Part shown: positions 46,773 through 56,131 of the stretch, piece after piece
Layout of the letters: the number at the start of each line of letters is the position of its first letter
Numbering within the stretch: the first letter of the stretch is position 1
NCBI RefSeq assembly: GCF_002001165.1
Contig: NZ_MUNQ01000009.1
Coordinates: 124,001 to 188,000 of the forward strand
Length of the DNA stretch: 64,000 nucleotides
Origin: Rhodanobacter sp. C05
Lineage (GTDB): Bacteria > Pseudomonadota > Gammaproteobacteria > Xanthomonadales > Rhodanobacteraceae
Direction: 5' to 3'
The notes under the pieces: model-generated
What the model was told of the DNA's origin: nothing
The model's input: only the letters and a program-made list of their open reading frames with translations
Databases searched by the model: none
Translations under genes and position numbers: made by a program

Positions 46773-47429
46773 ATGGACCGAAACACGCGCGCCCGCATCA
46801 CCAGCCTGTATGACACACGCCTGCAGCGCGGTTACGTCAAGGGCAAGCTGGCCAGCGATCCTGTTTATGCCGCCACTGCCGCACTGCTTGCCGGTACGCA
46901 GTTGCCCTTGCTCGACATCGGCTGCGGACTCGGCCTGCTCGGGCACTTTCTGCACGCACAAGGTCACCGGCAACCGTACGTCGGGCTGGACCACGATGTG
47001 CGCAAGATCAACGCCGCACAGCGTGCAGTACACCGTGCAGGACTCGACGCGGTGATGAGTCTTCGGCATGGCGATGCCACCGCGTTTCCCACCTTGCACG
47101 GTCATGTCACCTTGCTCGATGTGCTGCATTACCTGCCCAGAGAACAACAGCAGGCGCTGTTGCTGATGGCTACCCGGCAGCTGGCGCCTCAAGGCATCCT
47201 GATCATCCGCAATGTGCTGCGCGAGCCAAACTGGCGTTTCCAGGCCACCCGGCTGGAGGAGTTCTTCCTGCGTACGTCCGGCTGGATTCGTGGTGGCGTA
47301 CAACACTATCCGAGCGCCGACGAATTGCGTGGCACGCTGGAAAGCGCCGGACTTGATGTGCACATCGAATCATTGCGTGGACGTACGCCGTTCAACAGCT
47401 ATCTGATCGTGGCACAGCCTCATCGCTGA
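46773..47429 (+). CDS. Class I SAM-dependent methyltransferase
   Basis: A 218-residue methyltransferase. SAM motif I is LLDIGCGLGLLGHFL, then VGLDHD, and a DVLHYLP segment. The N-terminus (YVKGKLASDPVYAATAALL) resembles methyltransferases of aryl polyene pigment clusters, but no such cluster is here. A GGAG lies seven bases before the chosen ATG; an upstream GTG would add eight residues. Confidence 0.8.
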   Translation: MDRNTRARITSLYDTRLQRGYVKGKLASDPVYAATAALLAGTQLPLLDIGCGLGLLGHFLHAQGHRQPYVGLDHDVRKINAAQRAVHRAGLDAVMSLRHGDATAFPTLHGHVTLLDVLHYLPREQQQALLLMATRQLAPQGILIIRNVLREPNWRFQATRLEEFFLRTSGWIRGGVQHYPSADELRGTLESAGLDVHIESLRGRTPFNSYLIVAQPHR

Positions 47430-47579
47430 GCCGATTCAAGCCTGCTCACCGTGCATCCGTTCAGGCTTGCAGCAGCACAGGGCAGACGTTGGCCCTTCAA
47501 TCAGCTATACTTGCCGGCGCAGTCGCTCTGACTGCTGCGGCACACGCCGCCCCCTTCCCCAAGTCTGCAACACGGTATG

Positions 47580-47605
47580 AACACTCCGGGTTGCTCAGGA
47601 GTGTT
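47580..47605 (+). promoter_or_regulatory. Hairpin sequestering the rhlE ribosome-binding site
   Basis: AACACTCC, a ten-base loop and GGAGTGTT form an 8-bp stem ending two bases before the rhlE ATG. The 3' arm contains the AGGAG Shine-Dalgarno, six bases before the ATG. Translation would require opening the stem. A TATACT hexamer about 75 bp upstream could be the -10 of its promoter. Confidence 0.5.
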
Positions 47606-47607
47606 AC

Positions 47608-48939
47608 ATGTCCTTCGATTCGCTGGGCCTTGCGCCCGCGTTGTTGCGTGCGCTTGCCGATTACGGCTACACCCAGCCCACCCCGATCCAGGCTGCCGCC
47701 ATTCCGCCGGCGCTGGCAGGTCACGACCTGCTCGCCGCGGCACAGACCGGCACCGGCAAAACCGCCGCGTTCGCGCTGCCGCTGCTGCAGAAACTGTCCA
47801 CCAGTGGCCAGACCATGACGCGCCGTCCGCGCGCCTTGGTATTGACCCCGACCCGCGAGTTGGCTGCCCAGGTACACGAAAACCTGCGCGACTACGGCAA
47901 GCAGATGCAGGTGAGCGCCACCACCATCTTCGGTGGCGTCAGCATGGGCCCGCAGATCAACGCACTGCGTCGCGGCGTGGACATCGTCATCGCCACCCCC
48001 GGTCGACTCATGGACCACATGCAGCAACGCACGCTGGATCTGTCCGCCGTGGAAACACTGGTGCTGGACGAAGCCGACCGCATGCTCGACATGGGCTTCC
48101 TGCCCGCGCTGAAGCGCATCCTGGTCGCGCTGCCGAAGAAGCGGCAGACCCTGTTGTTTTCGGCCACCTTCGCACCGGCGATCAAGACGCTGGCGATGGA
48201 GTTCATGCATAACCCGCGCGAGATCTCGGTCTCGGCGCCTAACGCAGTCGCCACCCTGGTCAGCCACCAGGTGCATCCGGTCGATGCTTCGCGCAAGCGC
48301 GACCTGCTGCTGCACCTGCTGTCGGCAGACAGCCGCCGCCAGTCGCTGGTGTTCAGCCGCACCAAGCACGGCGCCGACAAGCTGGTGACGTTCCTGAATG
48401 CCTCCGGCCTGCGCAGCGCCGCGATCCACGGCAACAAGAGCCAGAATGCACGCACCCGTGCACTGAGCGACTTCAAGAGCGGCCGCGTCACCGTGCTGGT
48501 GGCCACCGATATCGCGGCCCGCGGCATCGACATCGAGCAGTTGCCGATCGTGATCAACTTCGACCTGCCGTCGGTCGCCGAAGACTACGTGCATCGCATC
48601 GGCCGCACCGGCCGTGCCGGCATGGAAGGCCTGGCCGTATCACTGGTCAGCCACGACGAGTCCGGCCTGCTGTTCGACATCCGCAAACTGCTGAAGCAGG
48701 ACATTGCGATCACGCCGATCGCCGGTTACGAGCCTTCCGCACCGCTGCGACTGGATGCCGGCGCGCCGCGTCCGAAGCAGGGTGGCGGTGGTGGCGGTCA
48801 ACGTCAATCGCGCCCGCCGCGCCAGGGCAAGCCCGCTGGTTCGGCTCGGCCGAGCGGTTATGCGCCGCAGGGGCGTGGCGATCACGCCGCCGGCAACCAG
48901 CGCCGTCGTTCGAATTCTCGTCCGGCCGCCAAGGCCTGA
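47608..48939 (+). CDS. rhlE: DEAD-box RNA helicase RhlE
   Basis: A 443-residue DEAD-box protein. Q motif [19 protein letters not shown] with PTPIQ, Walker [32 protein letters not shown] (DEAD), SATF, and [10 protein letters not shown]. The tail (about 370-443) is Gly/Arg/Gln-rich, as in RhlE. It remodels structured RNA, often in ribosome assembly and cold adaptation. Confidence 0.92.
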   Translation: MSFDSLGLAPALLRALADYGYTQPTPIQAAAIPPALAGHDLLAAAQTGTGKTAAFALPLLQKLSTSGQTMTRRPRALVLTPTRELAAQVHENLRDYGKQMQVSATTIFGGVSMGPQINALRRGVDIVIATPGRLMDHMQQRTLDLSAVETLVLDEADRMLDMGFLPALKRILVALPKKRQTLLFSATFAPAIKTLAMEFMHNPREISVSAPNAVATLVSHQVHPVDASRKRDLLLHLLSADSRRQSLVFSRTKHGADKLVTFLNASGLRSAAIHGNKSQNARTRALSDFKSGRVTVLVATDIAARGIDIEQLPIVINFDLPSVAEDYVHRIGRTGRAGMEGLAVSLVSHDESGLLFDIRKLLKQDIAITPIAGYEPSAPLRLDAGAPRPKQGGGGGGQRQSRPPRQGKPAGSARPSGYAPQGRGDHAAGNQRRRSNSRPAAKA

Positions 48940-48949
48940 GTCCGCGAGA

Positions 48950-48989
48950 CAGCCATGCAGGAACGACTTCAGTCGCTCCTGCATGGCTG
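48950..48989. repeat. REP-like palindrome between rhlE and fghA
   Basis: CAGCCATGCAGGA pairs with TCCTGCATGGCTG (13 bp) and an inner CGACT/AGTCG stem extends it, with one mismatch in between. The core GGAACGACTTCAGTCGCTCC is of the REP type common in xanthomonads and pseudomonads. It sits between convergent genes and could also act as terminator or RNA-end protection. Confidence 0.65.
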
Positions 48990-49001
48990 ACCGGATTGCC
49001 G

Positions 49002-49844
49002 CTACAGCAATCCGAGTGCCGCGGCGTGATGGTGCAGGTGATCGTCAATGAAGCTGGTGATGAACCAGTAGCTATGGTCGTAGCCGGCATGTCGGCGTAG
49101 CAGCAACGCCTGTCCCGCTTCGGCGCAGGCCTGGTCGAACAGTTCGGGCTTCAGCTGGACCTCCAGGAACTGATCCGCCTCACCTTGGTCGATCAGGATC
49201 GTGCCGGGAAAGGTTTGTCGCCGCACCAGCGCACAGGCGTCGTAACCGGTCCAGGCACCCGGATCGATGCCGAGGTAGCGAGGCAGCGCCTTGCGCCCCC
49301 ATGGCACCTCGCTGGGTGCCACGATCGGCGCGAACGCGGATACCGAACGGTAACGCGAGGGGTGTTTCAAGGCGATCGTCAATGCGCCATGGCCACCCAT
49401 CGAATGGCCGCAAATGCCACTACGCGAGACATCCACCGGAAAGTTGGCAGCGATCAAGGCCGGCAATTCATCCACCACGTAGCTGTGCATGCGAAAGCGT
49501 GACGACCACGGTGCCTCGGTGGCATCAACGTAAAAGCCGGCGCCCTCACCGAACTCCCAGTCGCCGGTGGCGCCGTCGATGCTGGTGTCACGTGGGCTGG
49601 TATCGGGCATCACCAGTACCAGGCCAAGTTCGGCGGCCAGCCGCTGTGCGCCGGCCTTGATCGTGGCGGTTTCCTCGCTGCAGGTCAGCCCGGCCAGGAA
49701 ATACAACACCGGGCACCGCTGCTGCACGGCCTGCGGCGGCTGATACACGGCAACACGCATCGGGCCGCCGCAGGCGCTTGAAGGGTGCCGGTAAAAGCCC
49801 TGGATGCCGCCATGCAGCCGCTGTTCGGAAATCGTCTCAAGCAT
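49002..49844 (-). CDS. fghA: S-formylglutathione hydrolase
   Basis: A 280-residue alpha/beta hydrolase of the glutathione-dependent formaldehyde detoxification route. Nucleophile Ser148 in CGHSMGGHGAL, FLAGLTC near residue 50, acid near DQGEADQFL, and His in GYDHSYWF. No adhC/frmA neighbour is in the window. AAGG lies nine bases before the chosen ATG. It is divergent from deaD. Confidence 0.93.
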   Translation of the reverse strand: MLETISEQRLHGGIQGFYRHPSSACGGPMRVAVYQPPQAVQQRCPVLYFLAGLTCSEETATIKAGAQRLAAELGLVLVMPDTSPRDTSIDGATGDWEFGEGAGFYVDATEAPWSSRFRMHSYVVDELPALIAANFPVDVSRSGICGHSMGGHGALTIALKHPSRYRSVSAFAPIVAPSEVPWGRKALPRYLGIDPGAWTGYDACALVRRQTFPGTILIDQGEADQFLEVQLKPELFDQACAEAGQALLLRRHAGYDHSYWFITSFIDDHLHHHAAALGLL

Positions 49845-49992
49845 ACCCATCATCCTTACATCCACCATCCCGGCATAACCACACATCTGCCCTTCACGTT
49901 CAGCCAATACCGCAACGCGAAAGGCCGCAGAATGATAGAATGCACGACTTGCGCGTCGCATTCCCGATGCCGCTTCCAGTTTCGAGGTTCCC

Positions 49993-51924
49993 ATGTCATC
50001 CCCCGCTTCCGACAACGCCCCGGTTCCGTCCGGCTTCGGCGCACTCGCGCTGCACCCCGACGTTTTGCGCGTACTGTCCGACGTCGGCTACGAATCGCCT
50101 TCGCCGATCCAGGCCGCCACCATCCCGCCGTTGCTCGAGGGCCGCGACGTACTCGGCCAGGCGCAGACCGGCACCGGCAAGACCGCCGCGTTCGCGCTGC
50201 CGATCCTGTCGCGCATCAGCCCACGCGCCGGCAAGCCGCAGGCACTCGTGCTGGCGCCCACGCGCGAACTGGCGATCCAGGTCGCCGAGGCGTTCCAGCG
50301 CTACGCTGCACACATCCCCGGTTTCCAGGTGCTGCCGATCTACGGTGGCCAGAGCTACGGCCCGCAGCTGCACTCGCTCAAGCGCGGCGTGCATGTGGTG
50401 GTCGGCACGCCCGGCCGCGTGATCGATCACATGGACAAGGGCACGCTGGACCTCTCCGAGCTGAAGTATCTGGTGCTCGACGAAGCCGACGAAATGCTGC
50501 GCATGGGCTTCATCGACGACGTCGAGAAAGTGCTGCAGGCGACTCCGCCGGAACGTCAGGTCGCACTGTTCTCGGCGACCATGCCCAGCGTCATCCGCAA
50601 GATCGCGCAGCGCCACCTGAAGGATCCGGTCGAGGTCACGATCAAGTCCTCCACCAGCACCGCGCCGAACATCCGCCAGCGCTACTGGTTTGTCAGCGGC
50701 ATGCACAAGCTCGATGCGCTGACCCGCATTCTCGAGGCCGAGCCGTTCGACGCGATGATCATCTTCGCGCGTACCAAACAGGCGACCGAGGAACTGGCCG
50801 GCAAGCTGCAGGCACGCGGCCTGGCCGCTGCTGCAATCAACGGCGACATCGCGCAGCCACAGCGCGAGCGGGTGATCCAGCAGCTGAAGGACGGCAAGCT
50901 CGACATCCTGGTCGCCACCGACGTGGCCGCACGTGGCCTCGACGTGGAGCGCATCAGCCACGTATTCAATTACGACATCCCGTACGACACCGAGAGCTAC
51001 GTGCACCGGATCGGTCGGACCGGTCGCGCCGGCCGCAGCGGTGAGGCAATCCTTTTCGTCAGTCCGCGCGAGCGCGGCATGCTGAGCGCGATCGAGCGCG
51101 CCACCCGGCAGCCGATCGAGCAGATGCAGCTACCGTCGGTCGACGTCGTCAACGACGTGCGCATCGGCAAGTTCAAGCAGCGCATCAGCGACATGCTGGC
51201 GCAGGGCGACCTTGGCCAGTTCCAGAAACTGATCGAGCAGTACGAGCAGGAACACAACGTGCCGGCGATCGAGATCGCCGCCGCGCTGGCACGCATCGCC
51301 CAGGGCGACCAGCCGCTGCTGCTGGCACCACAGCCGAAGCGTGAAAAGTACGAACCCGCTTCGCGTGAACGCGTCGAACGCGCGGCACCACGCGAACGCA
51401 CCAGCAGCGAGCGCCGTCCGCCGAGTGGGCGTGAAACATCTGCAGCCAGCCATCCGCCACGCGAGTCCAGGCCGCATGAATCACGACCGCGCGAGCATGC
51501 ACCGCACCAGCATGGCGCGCACGAGAATGCCCCGCCACGCGACTTCGGTCATCGTCCGGTGCGTGCGCATGCCACCGAAGAAGGCAAGCGCACCTACCGC
51601 ATCGAGGTCGGCCACGAGCACGGCGTGAAGCCGGGCAATATCGTCGGCGCGATCGCCAACGAGGCCGGCCTGGAAAGCCAGTTCATCGGCCGCCTCAGCA
51701 TCCGCGATCATTACAGCCTGATCGACCTGCCCGACGGCATGCCGGCGGAAGTGTTCGAGCACCTCAAGAAAGTGTGGGTGGTGCAGCAGCAGCTGCGCAT
51801 CCACGAATGGGACGGCACCGACACCGGTACCAGTGCACCGCCATCGCACAAGCCGGGCGGCTTCAAGAAACCCGGTGGGTTCAAGCCGCGACCCAGCGGC
51901 GGCAAGCCGCCGCGCCGCAAGTAA
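49993..51924 (+). CDS. deaD: DEAD-box RNA helicase DeaD/CsdA
   Basis: A 643-residue DEAD-box protein with helicase core ([48 protein letters not shown]). A central Arg/Glu/His/Pro-rich linker (about 450-525) is followed by a DbpA-like RNA-binding domain (YRIEVGHEHGVKPGNIVGAIANE split by length). The tail is Gly/Lys/Pro-rich. CsdA acts in 50S assembly and cold growth. It lies beyond fghA from rhlE. Confidence 0.93.
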   Translation: MSSPASDNAPVPSGFGALALHPDVLRVLSDVGYESPSPIQAATIPPLLEGRDVLGQAQTGTGKTAAFALPILSRISPRAGKPQALVLAPTRELAIQVAEAFQRYAAHIPGFQVLPIYGGQSYGPQLHSLKRGVHVVVGTPGRVIDHMDKGTLDLSELKYLVLDEADEMLRMGFIDDVEKVLQATPPERQVALFSATMPSVIRKIAQRHLKDPVEVTIKSSTSTAPNIRQRYWFVSGMHKLDALTRILEAEPFDAMIIFARTKQATEELAGKLQARGLAAAAINGDIAQPQRERVIQQLKDGKLDILVATDVAARGLDVERISHVFNYDIPYDTESYVHRIGRTGRAGRSGEAILFVSPRERGMLSAIERATRQPIEQMQLPSVDVVNDVRIGKFKQRISDMLAQGDLGQFQKLIEQYEQEHNVPAIEIAAALARIAQGDQPLLLAPQPKREKYEPASRERVERAAPRERTSSERRPPSGRETSAASHPPRESRPHESRPREHAPHQHGAHENAPPRDFGHRPVRAHATEEGKRTYRIEVGHEHGVKPGNIVGAIANEAGLESQFIGRLSIRDHYSLIDLPDGMPAEVFEHLKKVWVVQQQLRIHEWDGTDTGTSAPPSHKPGGFKKPGGFKPRPSGGKPPRRK

Positions 51925-52110
51925 CCGGTCAAGCAGTCATTTCGAATCGCGCCGCTCACCCCTTGGCCGGCGGCGCGATGAAGCGCATCAACACGATCAT
52001 CTTGTCGTTGCGACTGATGCATGCTGAAACAGGATGGCGACGGGCTGCTCGATAAGCACCCTCGCGACGACGTACCATCGGTCGGATCATCGCCGTTGCG
52101 AAACCGCCGC

Positions 52111-53724
52111 ATGTCCAGCCCTTCCGCCGAACAGCGCCCGCTCAACCGTGCCGAACCGTGTCTTGCCGGGCTCGCCCCAGCGGCGGTGCGACAGTTGCAG
52201 GCCGCGGCACATGCCATCCGGGATGGCGCCGAGACTGCCGCACGACAGGCTCTGGATACTGTTCTTGCCATGACGCCGGAGCATCCGGAAGCGCTGCGGT
52301 TGTACGGCATCCTGCATACCCGCGTGCAGCGCCATGGCGAGGCATTGGTCATGTTGCAACGGGCCATCGCGCAATGGCCGGACTACGCGTTGGCCCATTC
52401 CGATCTGGGCAATGCTCAACAGGCCGCCGGCGAGCTGGACGACGCATTCGTCAGCTGGCGACAGGCTTGTGCGCTGGCACCGGAGGCAGCGATGCCGTGG
52501 TTCAACCTCGGCCGCAACCTGCAGCAACATGGCGATACCGATGCGGCGATCGACGCCCTGCAGCAAGCGCATGCACTGGCGCCGGATTTCCTGCCTGCGT
52601 TGATCCTGCTCGGCGATGCACTGGTGCACACCGGTCGCTTCGACGATGCCGATGCGCGCTATCGCGCGGCACTGGCGTTGCACCCAGCCCGCGGCGACGC
52701 CTGGCGCGGGCTGGCGAACATGAAGACGCGCCCGTTGTCGGAGACAGATCGCGAGCAGCTGGCGACGGCACTACGCCGTGCCGACATCACTCCGCCTGAC
52801 CGTATCGCGATGGGATTCGCACTGGGCAAGGTGTGCGAGGACCAGGGTCACTACGGGCAGGCATTTGCCGCACTGAATACAGCCAACACGCAGCTGCGTG
52901 AACTGGCGACGTGGCATGCGGGAGCGTTCCATACGCACGTCGACGCGATGCTCGACGCGTCGGCCAAACTGCCGACACCCACGGATGCCACGCTCGGCCA
53001 CGAAGTGATCTTCATCGTCGGGCTGCCGCGCTCCGGCTCCACCTTGTTCGAGCAGATCCTCGCCACCCATCCCGACGTCGAAGGCGCTAGCGAACTGCCC
53101 GATCTGGAACAGGTACTCAGCGAGGAGTCCGTACGCCGACGCCAGCCATTGCTGCAGTGGATCGGTGCCGCCAGCGCCGACGACTGGCAGCGACTGGGCC
53201 GGCGCTACCTGGAGCGCACCGCACGCTGGCGCCAGACCAGACTGCGACACACCGACAAGCTGCCGTCGAACTGGCTGCTCAGCGGTGTGCTCGCTGCGAT
53301 GCTGCCCGGCGCACGCATCGTGGACGCCCGCCGCGATGCGCTGGAGGCGGGCTGGTCCTGCTACAAGCAGCAGTTCTACCGGCTGCCGCATTTCGCCTGC
53401 ACGCTGACCGACATCGCCGCCTATATCCGCGACTACGAGCGGGTGATGGCGTTGTGGCAGGGCGCCGATCCGCAGCGCATCCGCATCCAGCGCTACGAGG
53501 TGCTGCTGACCGAGCCGGAGCGCGAGATCCGCGCGCTGCTGGCATTCTGCGGACTGCCGTTCGATCCGGCCTGCCTCGACTACCACCAGGCAACGCGCAG
53601 CGTGCGTACGGCCAGCGCGGCGCAGGTGCGACAACCGCTGCAACGCGATACCGCGCGCGCGGCCCATTACGGCGCGCTGCTCGATCCGCTGCGTTTCGGG
53701 CTGGGCCTCCCCACGCTCAAGTGA
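52111..53724 (+). CDS. TPR-repeat sulfotransferase-like protein
   Basis: A 537-residue protein with TPR repeats (about 40-280, units such as ALAHSDLGNAQQAAGELDDA) and a sulfotransferase domain (about 295-537). The PAPS 5'-phosphosulfate loop is GLPRSGSTLFEQIL, and HTDKLPSNW is a further family motif. This fusion resembles tyrosyl-protein-sulfotransferase-like bacterial enzymes. The acceptor is unknown. Confidence 0.85.
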   Translation: MSSPSAEQRPLNRAEPCLAGLAPAAVRQLQAAAHAIRDGAETAARQALDTVLAMTPEHPEALRLYGILHTRVQRHGEALVMLQRAIAQWPDYALAHSDLGNAQQAAGELDDAFVSWRQACALAPEAAMPWFNLGRNLQQHGDTDAAIDALQQAHALAPDFLPALILLGDALVHTGRFDDADARYRAALALHPARGDAWRGLANMKTRPLSETDREQLATALRRADITPPDRIAMGFALGKVCEDQGHYGQAFAALNTANTQLRELATWHAGAFHTHVDAMLDASAKLPTPTDATLGHEVIFIVGLPRSGSTLFEQILATHPDVEGASELPDLEQVLSEESVRRRQPLLQWIGAASADDWQRLGRRYLERTARWRQTRLRHTDKLPSNWLLSGVLAAMLPGARIVDARRDALEAGWSCYKQQFYRLPHFACTLTDIAAYIRDYERVMALWQGADPQRIRIQRYEVLLTEPEREIRALLAFCGLPFDPACLDYHQATRSVRTASAAQVRQPLQRDTARAAHYGALLDPLRFGLGLPTLK

Positions 53725-53834
53725 TGCACCGCGATCGTGCGATGCCGACGACACATCGTTTCCGCCAGCGGGCTCGGCAAATCTCCAGTACGCCCCCACC
53801 ATGACGGCATGGATTCCCGCGGAGCAACCCCCGA

Positions 53835-54644
53835 ATGACCACCCTGCCCAGCCTGTACATCTCGCACGGCTCACCGATGACCGCGCTGCAACCGGGCCTG
53901 ACCGGTGAACGGCTGGTCGAACTGGCCGCCGTGCTGCCGCGGCCAAAGGCGATCGTGATGGCCAGCGCGCACTGGCTGTCGCGACGGCCGCAGGTCGGCA
54001 GTGCGGCGCTACCCGAAGCCATCCACGATTTCGGCGGCTTTCCCGCCGCGCTGTACCAGCTGCACTATCCGGCGCCGGGCGACCCTGTACTGGCCGATCG
54101 CGTCATGCAGTTGCTGGATCACGCCGGCCTGGCGCCTGCGATCAATCCCGAACGCGGACTGGATCATGGCGCCTGGGTGCCATTGCGCTTGCTGTATCCG
54201 AACGCCGACATTCCGGTGGTGCCGATTTCGATCCAGCCGGAACTCGGCCCCATACATCAGTACGCGCTGGGTCAGGCGCTGGCACCGCTGCGCGACGAAG
54301 GCGTGCTGGTGATCGGCTCGGGCAGCATCACCCACAATCTGCACGATCTGCGCGCCGGCTACAGCGACGAGCGGCAAGCGCCGTATGTGAAGCCGTTCAT
54401 CGACTGGATCGAGCAGAAGCTCGCCGCCGGCGACATCGATGCCTTGCTCGACTATCGCCGCCAGGCTCCGTTTGCCGAACGCGCGCATCCCACCGACGAG
54501 CACCTGCTGCCGTTGTTCGTGGCGTTGGGCGCAGCCGGTGCGAAAGCCCGCGCGCAACGGATCGATGCAGGTATCGACATGGGCCTGCTGGCGATGGACA
54601 TCTATCGGTTCGATGGTTCGACCGCGCCACTCACTGCACAATGA
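53835..54644 (+). CDS. LigB/DODA-type extradiol dioxygenase family protein
   Basis: A 269-residue class III extradiol dioxygenase-like protein. Metal-site histidines appear in YISHGSPM, ASAHWLS and SITHNLHDL; DHGAWVPL is also conserved. The 4,5-DOPA-dioxygenase/YgiD group fits best; the substrate is unknown. Its 3' end overlaps the convergent cupredoxin gene by 14 bp. Confidence 0.85.
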   Translation: MTTLPSLYISHGSPMTALQPGLTGERLVELAAVLPRPKAIVMASAHWLSRRPQVGSAALPEAIHDFGGFPAALYQLHYPAPGDPVLADRVMQLLDHAGLAPAINPERGLDHGAWVPLRLLYPNADIPVVPISIQPELGPIHQYALGQALAPLRDEGVLVIGSGSITHNLHDLRAGYSDERQAPYVKPFIDWIEQKLAAGDIDALLDYRRQAPFAERAHPTDEHLLPLFVALGAAGAKARAQRIDAGIDMGLLAMDIYRFDGSTAPLTAQ

Positions 54645-55026
54645 TCGTGCCGACCATCATCGGGTGGATCGAACAGTAATAGGCATAGGTGCCCGGTTTG
54701 GAGAAGGTCACGGCGTAGGAGTCGCTGGTATCCAGTCCCTTCGAGGAAGCGAACAGCGAGCCGGCGCTGGTGATCACATGCGGCTCCTCGTCCTGATTGG
54801 TCCATACCACGCGGGTACCCGCCGGTACTGTCAGCGTCGCTGGTGCGAAGGCGAAATTGCGTATCTCGATCTGCTGCGTATGCATCGCCTTCGAGGCCGA
54901 TGCGTTCGCTGCCATGGCGGCTGATGATGCGGTGATGACACAGCAAAGCACGCCCATCACCAACAGTGCACCGGGGTGCCGACGCGACGCATGCGGTCGT
55001 GCAGATCCATGGGCAATCGCCTTCAT
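54631..55026 (-). CDS. Exported cupredoxin-domain protein
   Basis: A 131-residue exported blue-copper-type protein. A signal peptide covers about 1-40 (ALLVMGVLCCVITASSAAMA). The cupredoxin fold carries copper-ligand positions His in EEPHVI, and Cys, His, Met in YYCSIHPMM. It is coupled to the phosphoesterase gene by an ATGA overlap and lies on the other side of the ECF divergon. Role as periplasmic electron carrier or copper buffer is inferred. Confidence 0.85.
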   Translation of the reverse strand: MKAIAHGSARPHASRRHPGALLVMGVLCCVITASSAAMAANASASKAMHTQQIEIRNFAFAPATLTVPAGTRVVWTNQDEEPHVITSAGSLFASSKGLDTSDSYAVTFSKPGTYAYYCSIHPMMVGTIIVQ

Positions 55027-55967
55027 GACAGCACCTCCTCGGTCACGGCCAGGACTTGCCTGCCCTGCACGTGGCGTACATCGCGGATGCCTAGATAGCG
55101 ATGCAGCGCACCAGGCGCCACATCCTTCAAGGGCCCAGGTCCTGGCCCAACGCCCGGCGCCGGCTGCGGGTAAGCCGTCGAGCGCGCCGTATAGAACGTG
55201 ATGTTGCCCTCCACCTTCTGCTGGATCTGGTGGATATGGCCATTGAGCACGCTGACCGAGCCGAACCGTCGCAGGCAGGACATCGCCTCGACGCTGTCGT
55301 CCGTGCCCCAGCCCCACGGCGGGTACAGCGGCCACAGCGGCATGTGGGCAAACACCACCAAGGGCGTTTCGGCGGACAGCCCGGCGAGATCCTTTTTCAG
55401 CCACACCAGCTGCTCTGCACCCAGCGAACCGAGCCCACCGGCCTTGAGGCTGAGCACGTTGATCAAACCGACGAAGTGCACGCCGCGGTGGTCGAAGCTG
55501 TACCAGCCACCGGCGTGCTGGCGTTCGCCGAAACGACGGAAGAATTCGGCGCCGTTGTCGCCGATCACGTCGTGCTCGCCCGGCACGTAGAACACCTTGC
55601 GCGCGTGCGACTCCTGCATCACGCCGGCCAGCGTGTCGAACTCCTCGGGCTTCGAAAGATGCGTGAGATCGCCGGTGTGCAGCAGAAAATCCGGACGCGT
55701 GGCCTGCGCATTGACCAGCGCCACCGAGGCACGCAGCGTGCCCACCACGTCCATGTTCGGCGCCTTGTGGAAACCGATGTGGGAATCGCTGATCTGCGCA
55801 AAGCTGAAGCTGGCATCCGCCATGGATGTCGTCGCCGCGCCATCACCCAGCGGCTGGGCGCGCAGCACGCCGCCCTTCATCAGCCAGAGCGTGCCGGCAC
55901 CGGCCCAGGCCATGCATTTGAGGAACTGGCGGCGGTCGCCGGCTCGGTTGTCGTGGTTGTCGTGCAT
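55023..55967 (-). CDS. Tat-exported metallophosphoesterase
   Basis: A 314-residue calcineurin-like phosphoesterase. A twin-Arg signal DRRQFLKCMAWAG targets it across the inner membrane folded. Metal motifs are ISDSHIGF, LLHTGDLTH, VPGEHDV, FAHMPLW and NGHIHQ. Its substrate is unknown. It is the first gene of the minus-strand arm of the ECF divergon. Confidence 0.88.
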   Translation of the reverse strand: MHDNHDNRAGDRRQFLKCMAWAGAGTLWLMKGGVLRAQPLGDGAATTSMADASFSFAQISDSHIGFHKAPNMDVVGTLRASVALVNAQATRPDFLLHTGDLTHLSKPEEFDTLAGVMQESHARKVFYVPGEHDVIGDNGAEFFRRFGERQHAGGWYSFDHRGVHFVGLINVLSLKAGGLGSLGAEQLVWLKKDLAGLSAETPLVVFAHMPLWPLYPPWGWGTDDSVEAMSCLRRFGSVSVLNGHIHQIQQKVEGNITFYTARSTAYPQPAPGVGPGPGPLKDVAPGALHRYLGIRDVRHVQGRQVLAVTEEVLS

Positions 55968-56053
55968 GATGAGTCACTCCGCAGGGGGCGAGCAGTCGAA
56001 CGACCGCTCCGGGAATCGGGAGACCGTCCATGCCGAGCCTCCCTTCACCACGC

Positions 56054-56082
56054 ATTACCGCTTGTCCGGATCGCCTATTCCC
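56054..56082 (-). promoter_or_regulatory. ECF-type promoter motif toward the phosphoesterase
   Basis: On the minus strand GGGAATAG, exactly 16 bp, then GTAAT. It mirrors the plus-strand copy at 56096-56124, with the two -35-like elements facing away from a 13-bp centre. It would give a leader of about 80 bases for the phosphoesterase-cupredoxin operon. Confidence 0.6.
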
Positions 56083-56095
56083 GCTTTTGCGCATC

Positions 56096-56124
56096 GGGAA
56101 TAAAGTCGAGCCAGCCGAGGTAAT
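56096..56124 (+). promoter_or_regulatory. ECF-type promoter motif toward the sigma gene
   Basis: GGGAATAA, exactly 16 bp, then GTAAT, the same layout as the minus-strand copy. The -10-like element ends seven bases before the sigma ATG, so the message would be nearly leaderless. Autoregulation of an ECF sigma gene is common; the shared motif is the evidence that the sigma drives both arms. Confidence 0.6.
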
Positions 56125-56131
56125 CCCTCTT

